Source: Mucor racemosus (lineage: Eukaryota; Mucoromycota; Mucoromycetes; Mucorales; Mucoraceae). Taken from it: DNA of 64,000 bases. This document shows positions 11,511-21,057 of the stretch, piece after piece. How positions within the stretch are numbered: position 1 is the first letter of the stretch; every line of letters begins with the position of its first letter. The stretch is taken from NCBI GenBank assembly GCA_027405735.1, contig JAPEHQ010000005.1:2604001-2668000 (forward strand), given 5' to 3'. Both the position numbers and the translations under genes were made by a program. Under the pieces are notes generated by a model, which was not told where the DNA came from, searched no databases, and was given only the letters and a program-made list of their open reading frames with translations.

Positions 11511-13157
11511 CAGTGACCCCCAAAACTGTCCCAATGTTTTCTAGTTTCGAGTTTAGTATGATTTTCAGGCACAATAGATATATTTAAAGTACGACATGTT
11601 TTATATATTTCGGAAGATCAATTAATTATCTTTTATAATAAATTAGAAAAAACTCGAATTTTATTGGTCGAATGAATTTATATCCAATTTGGGACAGTAT
11701 ATGCATTGGGACAGTTTTGAGAGGCTTTTTTGATTTTTAGGTAATCGATGATTGTAGAACCACAATTTGCACTAGTATTTTGAACACTTGACAGTCAATA
11801 AAAAAACACCTAATTTGATAAAAAAAATAAAAAAAAAGCATATTTCATATACAGATTTTGGCGCTTTGGCCTATTGAAAATTAATATGAAAAAACTTCAG
11901 CAGAATAAGGAAAATGATGTCATTAGTCTTTTAAACACCGGTAAATCAGTGCGCCAAGTTGCGGAAATATTGCATGTAAGTAAATCTGTTGTGGGAAGAA
12001 TTAAAAAACGGTGTTGCACAAGCTTGGGTGTGTCTAAAGGGGGTCGACCTAAATTGCTGTCTGAGGCTGATGAAAGGTTTTGTGTCCGCCAAGCAACAAA
12101 AAACGCAGTCAAGAATGCAAGTAAGATTTCAAAACTACTCGAGAGTGATGTCGGAGTTAAGTCAAGCCCAGAAACTGTCCGAAGGGCGCTCCGTAGGGGG
12201 GGATTAGGGGCAATTATTAGGCCTAAAAAACCTATGCTATCTCCAGCTAATATCCAAAAACGTTTAGAATGGTGTCATCTTCGCAAGGATTGGACTTCCG
12301 ACGACTGGAGAAGAGTGATTTGGTCAGATGAGACCAAGATTAATAGATTTAACTCAGATGGTAGAAGCTGGGTTTGGATTCGAGGCGGTGAGAGCTTGAA
12401 ACCTAATCATGTGAAGATGACCGTTAAAGGTGGTGGTGGGAGTGTCATACTTTGGAGTGCCATTACGTATGCCGGAGTTGGATGGATATGCAAAATTGAG
12501 GGTGCTATGGATCGGCATTTGTATAAGCAAATTTTAGAAGAAGATTTGGAGCTGACTATCAATCATACTTTGGACAAATTAGGCCTCCGTCGTGATCAGA
12601 TCATTTTCCAGCATGACAATGATCCAAAGCATACGTCAAATTTAGTTAAGGAATATCTATTGGATCAAGACTATAAAGTAATGAATTGGCCTCCGCAATC
12701 TCCTGACTTGAATCCGATCGAAAATATGTGGGCCTTATTGAAGAGGAGGCTCAATGAGTACGAAACAGCGCCCAAAGGAATCCTTGATCTTTCGGAGCGT
12801 GTAACTGAGGTTTGGTACAACACCATTAAACAGGAGGAGTGCCAAAAAGTCATTGATAGCATGCCCAATCGTGTGAAAGTATGCTTGGAAAGAAACGGCC
12901 TTTGGACGGACTATTAAATAGAATTTTATTTTTTTCAGCTTGAGCTCTCAAAACTGTCCCAATGCATGTGATGTGCTAGATCAGATATAAATTTAACCAG
13001 CCAATAAAATTCGAAATTTTTTTAACTTGATATAAAAGAAAATTAATTTATCTTCCGAAGTATATAAAATATGTCGTACTTTAAATATATTTGTTGTACC
13101 TGAAAATCATACTAAACTCAAAACTAGAAAACATTGGGACAGTTTTGGGGGTCACTG
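11511..13157 (+). mobile_element. Tc1-like transposon, copy 1 (1647 bp)
   Basis: It begins CAGTGACCCCCAAAACTG and ends with the complement, flanked by TA on both sides (11509-11510, 13158-13159). The terminal inverted repeats are about 210 bp. Each holds an outer AAAACTGTCCCAATG and, 180-200 bp inward, the same motif in reverse orientation. Length is identical to copies 2 and 3. The flanks are not the two halves of one target site: the left flank is the '...CTGCTACC' site and the right flank is a dynein-fragment site, because the neighbouring segment is inverted. Confidence 0.95.
11886..12917 (+). CDS. Tc1/mariner-family transposase, DD34E (copy 1)
   Basis: The 343-aa transposase performs cut-and-paste transposition at TA sites. 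Residues 1-115 form the paired-type DNA-binding region (HTH around SVRQVAEILHVSKSVVGRI, then a GRPK linker and a second HTH). The DDE domain has D148 (WSDET), D244 (FQHDND) and E279 (NPIENMW), with exactly 34 residues between the last two. The frame extends four codons upstream through a TTG, but 11886 is the first ATG. The reading frame is intact with no introns. The predicted protein equals that of copy 2, so the copies spread recently or have been homogenised. Confidence 0.95.
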   Translation: MKKLQQNKENDVISLLNTGKSVRQVAEILHVSKSVVGRIKKRCCTSLGVSKGGRPKLLSEADERFCVRQATKNAVKNASKISKLLESDVGVKSSPETVRRALRRGGLGAIIRPKKPMLSPANIQKRLEWCHLRKDWTSDDWRRVIWSDETKINRFNSDGRSWVWIRGGESLKPNHVKMTVKGGGGSVILWSAITYAGVGWICKIEGAMDRHLYKQILEEDLELTINHTLDKLGLRRDQIIFQHDNDPKHTSNLVKEYLLDQDYKVMNWPPQSPDLNPIENMWALLKRRLNEYETAPKGILDLSERVTEVWYNTIKQEECQKVIDSMPNRVKVCLERNGLWTDY

Positions 13158-13201
13158 TAGGTCCTAGTGATGGCCATGTTTAATGTTTATGATATTGGAG
13201 G

Positions 13202-13429
13202 TGTAGGTTTTTGCCTATTATTTACGTTAAATCTCATTTCAATCCCATATTGAACCTGACATCCAAATGGAATTGAAATGGTATAAATACTTTTAGAATC
13301 CAGGACCTGATGGCTCCTGGCTTCCTTTTTTAACTTAATAATAAAAACCCTACGTTCTCCGTGATATAAACGCTTGTAGTCTTTATTTTATTTGTATTGG
13401 AAATAATTGTTATCTGCATATAACTCTCA
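13202..13429 (+). mobile_element. Solo LTR (228 bp) with 5-bp target duplication GGAGG
   Basis: It starts TGTAGG and ends CTCTCA, and is flanked by GGAGG at 13197-13201 and 13430-13434. The related uninterrupted sequence at about 54990-55010 reads GTTCGAGGGGTAAG, confirming the insertion point. It has a TATAAATA box near 13282 and an AATAAAA signal near 13342, the layout of an LTR promoter and polyadenylation region. The element at 53526-53757 is a diverged relative in opposite orientation. No internal region remains, so it probably arose by LTR-LTR recombination. Confidence 0.85.
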
Positions 13430-14578
13430 GGAGGGGTAAGACTAAAATTTAATGTAAATTACCTTTAGCGCATTAATTATGACGTAAGAATATATTATCA
13501 TCAAATAAACTACCACACAATATTAACATGTAGAAATATTTACAGTAATAAGCTTAAATCAAGTGGGTACAGCATCATTAATTCTTGAAAAAGTTCTCAA
13601 GTATTATAAAATCTCTTATTTTTAAGACTTACAAGGCTTATAAGCGGGATGTTAATTTAGAAAATTATTTTTGTCCAGATCATCTATTCTGACATTTTTT
13701 AATTTTTTTTTTCTGTTTTTGCAAATTTAGAGTTAATTATACTACCAATTATTAAAACAAAAATATACACACATACCAAATTTAGCGCTCTATTTGCTCA
13801 ATAAAAAATAACAAACATTTTTATTGCAAAATATTACATGAAAATCCTTTAATCAAAAAACCGTTTTTGGGCCAAAAGTACAAATTTTCATTATATAATC
13901 TTTCATATTAAGCTTTTATAAAATGTGTATTAGTCAGGGCTACAATTTTCTCTTAAAATGTAGTATATTTAAACGTTGATTTTGTTATCAAAATTTGATT
14001 TTTCTATTTTTTGATGACAATCATGAGTGTTGGTAAGGATAAAATGAGCCCCGAAAATGTCCGCTACAAAAACTGAATTTTCAGACCGTAAGTGGTTAAA
14101 TATAAGAAAATTAAAAAAAAAAAAAAAGAACGCATTTTCATTTAAAGCTTAGATATATACGGTACCATAGTATAAAAGACTTAACCGTTCGATCGTGTTA
14201 TGCTCAATTATGGCGTCGCTCTACGGGCTCGCTTTTGCAATTTTTTAATGAATCTATGATATGACAAACAGGTTTTCTAGTAGAAAAGTGTATGTTTCTA
14301 TGAAAACAGATATTGCATATTTTGTTTAGTTTATGGGTTGGTACACTGTAATGCTGCTTTTACATTGGCTGGAATGTGCAATTTAGCAGGGTTTTAAATG
14401 CGTTGAATAATGTAAAGCCTTGAAAATCCTTTTCTACGTGTGTTGTTTCTCTCTTTTTGTTTTCATATTCCAAGGATATTATTCACCGTTTGATAAGGCA
14501 TATCAGACTATGAAACTGGTATTCTTTACTTGTATCTGAATAGGCATTTTAACATAAGGGACTAATGTTTTTAATATA

Positions 14579-16225
14579 CAGTGACCCCCAAAACTGTCCC
14601 AATGTTTTCTAGTTTTGAGTTTAGTATGATTTTCAGGTACAACAAATATATTTAAAGTACGACATATTTTATATACTTCGGAAGATAAATTAATTTTCTT
14701 TTATATCAAGTTAAAAAAATTTCGAATTTTATTGGCTGGTTAAATTTATATCTGATCTAGCACATCACATGCATTGGGACAGTTTTGAGAGCTCAAGCTG
14801 AAAAAAATAAAATTCTATTTAATAGTCCGTCCAAAGGCCGTTTCTTTCCAAGCATACTTTCACACGATTGGGCATGCTATCAATGACTTTTTGGCACTCC
14901 TCCTGTTTAATGGTGTTGTACCAAACCTCAGTTACACGCTCCGAAAGATCAAGGATTCCTTTGGGCGCTGTTTCGTACTCATTGAGCCTCCTCTTCAATA
15001 AGGCCCACATATTTTCGATCGGATTCAAGTCAGGAGATTGCGGAGGCCAATTCATTACTTTATAGTCTTGATCCAATAGATATTCCTTAACTAAATTTGA
15101 CGTATGCTTTGGATCATTGTCATGCTGGAAAATGATCTGATCACGACGGAGGCCTAATTTGTCCAAAGTATGATTGATAGTCAGCTCCAAATCTTCTTCT
15201 AAAATTTGCTTATACAAATGCCGATCCATAGCACCCTCAATTTTGCATATCCATCCAACTCCGGCATACGTAATGGCACTCCAAAGTATGACACTCCCAC
15301 CACCACCTTTAACGGTCATCTTCACATGATTAGGTTTCAAGCTCTCACCGCCTCGAATCCAAACCCAGCTTCTACCATCTGAGTTAAATCTATTAATCTT
15401 GGTCTCATCTGACCAAATCACTCTTCTCCAGTCGTCGGAAGTCCAATCCTTGCGAAGATGACACCATTCTAAACGTTTTTGGATATTAGCTGGAGATAGC
15501 ATAGGTTTTTTAGGCCTAATAATTGCCCCTAATCCCCCCCTACGGAGCGCCCTTCGGACAGTTTCTGGGCTTGACTTAACTCCGACATCACTCTCGAGTA
15601 GTTTTGAAATCTTACTTGCATTCTTGACTGCGTTTTTTGTTGCTTGGCGGACACAAAACCTTTCATCAGCCTCAGACAGCAATTTAGGTCGACCCCCTTT
15701 AGACACACCCAAGCTTGTGCAACACCGTTTTTTAATTCTTCCCACAACAGATTTACTTACATGCAATATTTCCGCAACTTGGCGCACTGATTTACCGGTG
15801 TTTAAAAGACTAATGACATCATTTTCCTTATTCTGCTGAAGTTTTTTCATATTAATTTTCAATAGGCCAAAGCGCCAAAATCTGTATATGAAATATGCTT
15901 TTTTTTTATTTTTTTTATCAAATTAGGTGTTTTTTTATTGACTGTCAAGTGTTCAAAATACTAGTGCAAATTGTGGTTCTACAATCATCGATTACCTAAA
16001 AATCAAAAAAGCCTCTCAAAACTGTCCCAATGCATATACTGTCCCAAATTGGATATAAATTCATTCGACCAATAAAATTCGAGTTTTTTCTAATTTATTA
16101 TAAAAGATAATTAATTGATCTTCCGAAATATATAAAACATGTCGTACTTTAAATATATCTATTGTGCCTGAAAATCATACTAAACTCGAAACTAGAAAAC
16201 ATTGGGACAGTTTTGGGGGTCACTG
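14579..16225 (-). mobile_element. Tc1-like transposon, copy 2 (1647 bp)
   Basis: Same length, terminal repeats and TA flanks (14577-14578, 16226-16227) as copy 1, but in opposite orientation and 1421 bp away. Its left flank pairs with copy 1's left flank, and its right flank (TTGCCACC...) pairs with copy 1's right flank (GGTCCTAG...), relative to the uninserted repeat at 52062 and 53245. This is the signature of an inversion of 13158-14578 through the two Tc1 copies. Confidence 0.95.
14819..15850 (-). CDS. Tc1/mariner-family transposase, DD34E (copy 2)
   Basis: The 343-aa protein is predicted to be identical to copy 1. The triad D148, D244, E279 and both helix-turn-helix parts are intact, with no stop or frameshift. 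It starts at the first ATG (complement of 15848-15850). Both 1647-bp copies therefore could supply transposase in trans to the third copy, which has a substitution next to the catalytic glutamate. Confidence 0.95.
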   Translation of the reverse strand: MKKLQQNKENDVISLLNTGKSVRQVAEILHVSKSVVGRIKKRCCTSLGVSKGGRPKLLSEADERFCVRQATKNAVKNASKISKLLESDVGVKSSPETVRRALRRGGLGAIIRPKKPMLSPANIQKRLEWCHLRKDWTSDDWRRVIWSDETKINRFNSDGRSWVWIRGGESLKPNHVKMTVKGGGGSVILWSAITYAGVGWICKIEGAMDRHLYKQILEEDLELTINHTLDKLGLRRDQIIFQHDNDPKHTSNLVKEYLLDQDYKVMNWPPQSPDLNPIENMWALLKRRLNEYETAPKGILDLSERVTEVWYNTIKQEECQKVIDSMPNRVKVCLERNGLWTDY

Positions 16226-16346
16226 TATTGCCACCTTTTTACCCTCTTTGTCCCAAGCCAATTTATCCAATGCTTTACCAGAACAAACTTACTTTTGACC
16301 TATAAAAATTGATTTATTAGTAAAATCAATTATTAATAACAAGCTA

Positions 16347-18463
16347 CAGTCGTGATTCGATTTAGTGGACTCGTGCGGCGAGAAATATATGTCCACTAAA
16401 TCGATTTTTCCATTAAATCGAATTTTTAGCGCTTATGTAATAAAATTACTCAATTTAGAAACTAAAATATAATTGGCTATTAATTCAGGGATCTGTCATA
16501 AAAAATAAAAAAAGGTACACATAATTTTTGAAAACTCTTTCAACTTCTTATGGTAAATTTACAAGCTCAAAAAAACGCCAATGAAAGACGTAATCAAAAC
16601 CGTCGATCAGGCTATTTAGATCCTAGATCTACCACCATTACGAAAACGAAAAGAGTTCGACTAGACAAAAAGCAGAAATTAGCTATTTGCCATTATAGTG
16701 AGGAAAATCCAAACCACACTTATAAAGAAATTAGCGAATACATGGAGCGCAGCTATGGTGTAAAACCAAGTAGAAGCGTAATTTACGAGACATTAAGTAT
16801 GTCCGAAAAATTAAACGCCCTTCCTGCAGATCAACTCGGAAAACTTAGCGATAAAAAAGCTAAATTCCCAAAGCTTGAAAATGAATTGAGGAAATTCATC
16901 AACGATATGGCACGAGATAATATTGCCATCAATTATCTTTCAATCCTGACAAGAGCTGAAATCCTAGCTGTTCTAAAGCCAGAGTTGTTAGATGGCGCGG
17001 AGAAGCCTGAATTGTCAAGAGGTTGGGTCCAAAGATTCATGGCTCGAGAAGGCCTTCGTGTTCGATCGGTGAATGGGGAAGCAGGATCAGTTCAGATAGA
17101 TGAATCCAATATACAAGTTCAGTTGAAAAATATAAGAGAAATCTTAAAAGATTATGAATTGAAAGATATTTATAATATGGATGAAACTGGTTTATTCTAC
17201 AGAAATGATCCTAGCAAAACCATTAGTCGAGAATCCGTTTCAGGAGTTAAAGCTGATAAAACCCGGGTAACTATTGGTTTTTTCTGCAATGCAGATGGAT
17301 CTTCCAAAATTACTCCTATTATCATTGGAAAACATGAAAACCCTCGCTGCTTTAAACGAAAAAATGCTTCTGATTTTGGCTTCCATTACTATTCTAGTAA
17401 GAAGGCATGGATGACAACCTCTATTTTTCGAAAGATAATAGGTAAATTCAATAGCAGAATGGCAAAAGAGCATCGAAATGTCGTCTTACTCATCGATAAT
17501 GCTCCTGTTCACGATGAAAGATTATCTCTCAGCAATGTCAAAATTGTCTTCCTGCCTCCTAATACAACAGCACATTACCAACCATTAGATGCTGGTATAA
17601 TTGCAAACTTCAAGACCAATTATCGAAGAATTCAATATAGACATGCAGCAATTAAATACTCGTCTTTATCAAACAACAGGGAAGCTATTGGTGCTTCTGA
17701 AACATCTAAAAGAAAAGAAAAACCCTTCTTTTGGGTTGACCAACTACAAGCAATGAACTGGATAAAAATCTCTTGGGAGAAGGTTACCAGTGAATCAATC
17801 AAAAATTGTTGGAGACGTACGACGCTTTTGCAATTAAACAATGCAATTGAAGAAGGTGAAAACGTGGAAAATGTCGGTGATGATGTTGATAGCGTAGAGG
17901 ATAAAGAATTCGACGACGAAGAAAACAGCGAAATATTCAGCAATGAATGTATTATTGCTGATGAAACTGATGCTAATGCAACACTCGTAGAGGAAGATGA
18001 TGATGAAAGAGAAGATGAAGATGTACATCAAGTTAAGCAAGAAGATCTCGTTAACGCAATGAGGTTTGTTGTTGACAATATTGTAGCAAAAACAGATGAA
18101 GAGTTTGATGTTCTGGAAGCTTTTTCTAAAATGTACATATCTCGCAGAGATGAAATGTTCTCAAGTAGGACAAATCAAACAACAATTAGCTCTTATTTTT
18201 CAAAATAAAACGTCCCAAAAAATTTTTAACATAATTTCACATACATCTTCATTGGATCAAAGCTTTGTAATAAAATTTTGACCAGTAATAATCTTCCATT
18301 TTTTAAAAATAGTGGACTGGTGGAAATAAAACCGTCCAGTATCCACTGAATCGATATAGTGGATTTAAGCAGTAAAATTATGAAAAAAAAAACGGGAGAT
18401 TTCAAACTGTCCATTAAATCGAAAATCCGTTATTTGCGAGTCCACTAAATCGAATCACGACTG
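16347..18463 (+). mobile_element. pogo/Tigger-like transposon (2117 bp) with perfect 27-bp TIRs
   Basis: The ends are CAGTCGTGATTCGATTTAGT... and its complement, identical over 27 bp, flanked by TA (16345-16346, 18464-18465). The pre-insertion sequence exists at about 53349: ...ATAACAAGCTAATAAGTAAC, matching the joined flanks exactly at the TA. Further copies of the CCACTAAATCGA-type motif lie just inside both ends (16393-16425 and 18340-18420), probably extra transposase-binding sites. Perfect ends and an open gene suggest a recent insertion into the CACTA-like element. Confidence 0.95.
16550..18208 (+). CDS. pogo-like transposase (CENP-B HTH + DDE_1, 552 aa)
   Basis: Cut-and-paste transposase of the pogo/Tigger branch of Tc1-mariner. 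Residues about 35-95 form a first helix-turn-helix with VRLDKKQKLAICHY; residues about 105-175 look like the CENPB-type second DNA-binding domain ending GWVQRFMAREGL. The DDE_1 core has D211 (YNMDET), D316 (LLIDNAPVH) and D347 (PLDAGII), giving DD30D spacing as in pogo elements. The C-terminal third is acidic (runs of E and D near residues 430-500) and ends with a short basic/aromatic tail. It is a single uninterrupted exon from the first ATG, 203 bp inside the left terminus. Confidence 0.93.
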   Translation: MVNLQAQKNANERRNQNRRSGYLDPRSTTITKTKRVRLDKKQKLAICHYSEENPNHTYKEISEYMERSYGVKPSRSVIYETLSMSEKLNALPADQLGKLSDKKAKFPKLENELRKFINDMARDNIAINYLSILTRAEILAVLKPELLDGAEKPELSRGWVQRFMAREGLRVRSVNGEAGSVQIDESNIQVQLKNIREILKDYELKDIYNMDETGLFYRNDPSKTISRESVSGVKADKTRVTIGFFCNADGSSKITPIIIGKHENPRCFKRKNASDFGFHYYSSKKAWMTTSIFRKIIGKFNSRMAKEHRNVVLLIDNAPVHDERLSLSNVKIVFLPPNTTAHYQPLDAGIIANFKTNYRRIQYRHAAIKYSSLSNNREAIGASETSKRKEKPFFWVDQLQAMNWIKISWEKVTSESIKNCWRRTTLLQLNNAIEEGENVENVGDDVDSVEDKEFDDEENSEIFSNECIIADETDANATLVEEDDDEREDEDVHQVKQEDLVNAMRFVVDNIVAKTDEEFDVLEAFSKMYISRRDEMFSSRTNQTTISSYFSK

Positions 18464-18705
18464 TAATAAATAATAATTATGGTGTACCTTTGATAGTTGG
18501 TAGTGATATACAAGGCAACTTCTTGTTTTCCTCTTCTTAGCTGTTGGCCACTAAATAGAAATAAATGCTTTTTAGAAACTAAATTGACTAACATGAGTTT
18601 ATTCATTCATTCAAATCAAGTCAATGCTATACATACTTTTATAATCACCAGTTTTCTCCAGGTAGATATCGACTTTAGACCAAAAAAGCATCGAATATAA
18701 CGTAG

Positions 18706-20601
18706 GAGGTTAATTATAAATGAAGAATAATTAATTAATTATATATAGCTGTTTTATATCTAATTATACTTTAAATTCTTATTTTAGAAAAATTGAATTT
18801 GGATATAATATAAAATTGATATATTAAAGAAATCAATCATGGTGAGTGTAAACTTTTTATATGTACTTTCAAGAGAATTATGTAATACGTTGCATGGTAG
18901 AGAATATGACCTGTAATAAGTCAATAAACTATTACTATAAGTCAGTGATGATTGTATTAATTACCTAATAGACCTAGAATTAGTATTATGAGTTGTACTT
19001 GTATATTACCTTATTGTTACAAAACGAAAAAAAAACGAAAATAAAATTACATAAAAAAAAATTATTATATGGTATAAATATGATCACGTGATAATTGCTA
19101 GGGAATAGTACGCCTTATACTTCTATTATATTTATTTTATTAATTCCTTTATCTATCAGGCTTTTCAATATATACAATACTTTTTTTAACTCTTTTATGC
19201 TTTAATGAAACTTCTTCTTCCATAATTTCATCTTCGTCAAAATTGATAGAATCGACTTCTAATTCATCAAGGCTCATATTTAATAATTTATTTTGTAACG
19301 TACTTATTTCAATTAGATTTTTATTTATCTTAATCTCATCATTAAATGCAATTTGTATCTTACTTTCTTTTATAGGAAACTCAAAGCCATCACTATACCA
19401 AAGCTTATGATGCGGTAATTCTTCTATATTATAATCTTTAACCATTTGCCAAATATTTTTCAGTAAACAAGATAATTTAAATTGTATATTGTAATGTTTT
19501 ATATCAGATACCTGTACAGATGCTCTGTTATTATTAAACCTCTCAAATTTACTTCCTATAACACTAAATTCATTCTCTATTATGGATCTAAAGCTTCCAA
19601 ATACGCTGTTAAAATGTAATTCATTCACACTCAATTTACTATCCTTTTCTTTTCTAACTGGATACATAAAATGCATATCTTTAAATTCATATCCAAGATT
19701 AATTCCATTTTCTTTAAATTGGTTTATAAATAGTGGATAACCTCCATCCATAGCCAAACAATCACCAATATGTAGTTTATTATAGAGATTCATTTTTAAG
19801 AACATTGTACCATCATTAGATTCACCACATTTTTCGGAGTCTGAAATATAAATTATAATTTTATTCATATCACAAACAATTTGAGTTCTGACACCTGGTT
19901 TTTTTAATTTATAAGAATGTAATTTTATTCTTTCTGTATCTGGATTGTAGTATTTTATTTTTGAGTCATGACCATCTATAATTAAAGTTACATTCTTAAA
20001 TCCTATTGGGTTATATAGTTTTGCAGATAATAATCTTATCTTTATATTTGAAAATAAGTTTAACAAATCTGTGTTTATTATTTTATTGATTCTTTTATAA
20101 TTGTCTATCCAAAATTTTTTATATAAATCATAAAAAGTAGCATAGCACATAAATTGAGACATTTTCTGCCCTGATAGACCACAAACTAAATGATATAATA
20201 AAATAAGACCTTTATCTAATTCAGGATATGGACCTGGATACTCTTGTGTCCCATATAAAATATTTAAAAAGTAAAATACAGGAATATAGCCTAATTGATT
20301 AAGTAATACATCTTTTATAAAATTTATATCTTTCATATATTTTAAAGTAGTTCTATGATTATATTTTTTACTAATTATTTTCCAATTAGATTCATAAAAA
20401 TACCATTTATCAATTATTAATCTATTAATCTCTATATTAATCTTTTCTTTTATATTCTCTTCTTCTGTGTCATTCATTTATCATTGTATACCTTTTTCAA
20501 TTATTAATATTTAAATATGCATTAAATGATAAAATGAGATTATCTGTCTGAATTTAGGATATAAAAAATAAAAAGAATATAAATTCAATCTGACCAGACG
20601 C
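18706..20601 (-). mobile_element. 1.9-kb insertion carrying a DDE transposase-like gene
   Basis: The repeat that reads ...TATAACGTAGATAATG... at about 53840 is interrupted here: it breaks after CGTAG (18701-18705) and resumes with CGTAG (20602-20606). The 1896-bp insert has no obvious terminal inverted repeats. The duplicated motif could be 3 bp (TAG) or 5 bp (CGTAG); PIF/Harbinger elements usually duplicate TTA or TAA, so the fit is imperfect. The insert is markedly more AT-rich than the rest of the window. Confidence 0.55.
19149..20477 (-). CDS. DDE_Tnp_4 / Harbinger-like transposase, AT-rich (442 aa)
   Basis: The central region resembles the DDE_Tnp_4 endonuclease fold: D168 in LIIDGHDSKI, then YKLKKPGVRTQIVCD (the strand normally preceding the second acidic residue), D222 or D244 (CGESND, AMDGGY), and E301 in FRSIIENEFSVIGSKFERF, the usual 'R-x-x-I-E-x-x-F-x-x-x-K' helix. 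Residues 1-130 are a helical N-terminal region of unknown role; the C-terminal tail is acidic then basic. Codons are strongly A/T-ending, with heavy Ile, Lys, Asn and Tyr use, unlike the pogo and Tc1 genes beside it. No accessory MYB-like gene is present. It could be an intact transposase or a recently transferred gene. Family assignment is from motif layout only. Confidence 0.65.
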   Translation of the reverse strand: MNDTEEENIKEKINIEINRLIIDKWYFYESNWKIISKKYNHRTTLKYMKDINFIKDVLLNQLGYIPVFYFLNILYGTQEYPGPYPELDKGLILLYHLVCGLSGQKMSQFMCYATFYDLYKKFWIDNYKRINKIINTDLLNLFSNIKIRLLSAKLYNPIGFKNVTLIIDGHDSKIKYYNPDTERIKLHSYKLKKPGVRTQIVCDMNKIIIYISDSEKCGESNDGTMFLKMNLYNKLHIGDCLAMDGGYPLFINQFKENGINLGYEFKDMHFMYPVRKEKDSKLSVNELHFNSVFGSFRSIIENEFSVIGSKFERFNNNRASVQVSDIKHYNIQFKLSCLLKNIWQMVKDYNIEELPHHKLWYSDGFEFPIKESKIQIAFNDEIKINKNLIEISTLQNKLLNMSLDELEVDSINFDEDEIMEEEVSLKHKRVKKSIVYIEKPDR

Positions 20602-21057
20602 CGTAGATAATGGAACAAAATGATTAAGTCCTTGATGCTTTTTTTTGTTCGAGAAGAATATTACAAACAGAAATTTACAAAGGCATAAATAATTTTAGTG
20701 TTGCCAAACAGGTTGCTATCGCTGTTCCCATTTGGTCCCCGAAAGAAGAACATGGGCAGAACGCAGAACTCTTTCAAACCCCAAATTTCAAATTGATATA
20801 TCTCTTCAATAAGGCAATTCTGTTGAACCAGATTAACTCACATCTGCTTTAAGCCATTCAAATTATCTTCGTTATTAATTATACTATGATTGATAATGTA
20901 CTTTAGTAAATTGACTAAAAAAATTTCGATCTCATTGCTCTGCTCATCTGGGTTGCCTGATCTGCACAAATTTTTTTATTCTGCCCATCTGTGCGGATCA
21001 TTATGCTCATGGAAAGCATAGTTCGGCCGTAGTGCCGTGTATAATTGGGGATTACTT

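Larger units (their letters stand above)
10227..21034 (+). mobile_element. Non-autonomous CACTA-like element, copy I, riddled with nested insertions
   Basis: The two ends carry a perfect 12-bp inverted repeat, CACTACGGCCGA at 10227-10238 and its complement at 21023-21034. Inside each end are clustered GTGCATAA, ATGGGCACAA and TCTGTGCAG motifs, as expected of subterminal repeats in CACTA (EnSpm) elements. Removing two Tc1 copies, a pogo element, a solo LTR and an 18706-20601 insert leaves about 3.26 kb collinear with the copies at 51516-54069 and 54898-58766. No CACTA transposase is encoded. The core includes a dynein intermediate chain fragment (split between 13158-13201 and 16226-16300). The flanking trinucleotides (AAT and CCG) do not match, so a 3-bp target duplication is not supported. 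The class call rests on the ends only. Confidence 0.6.
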
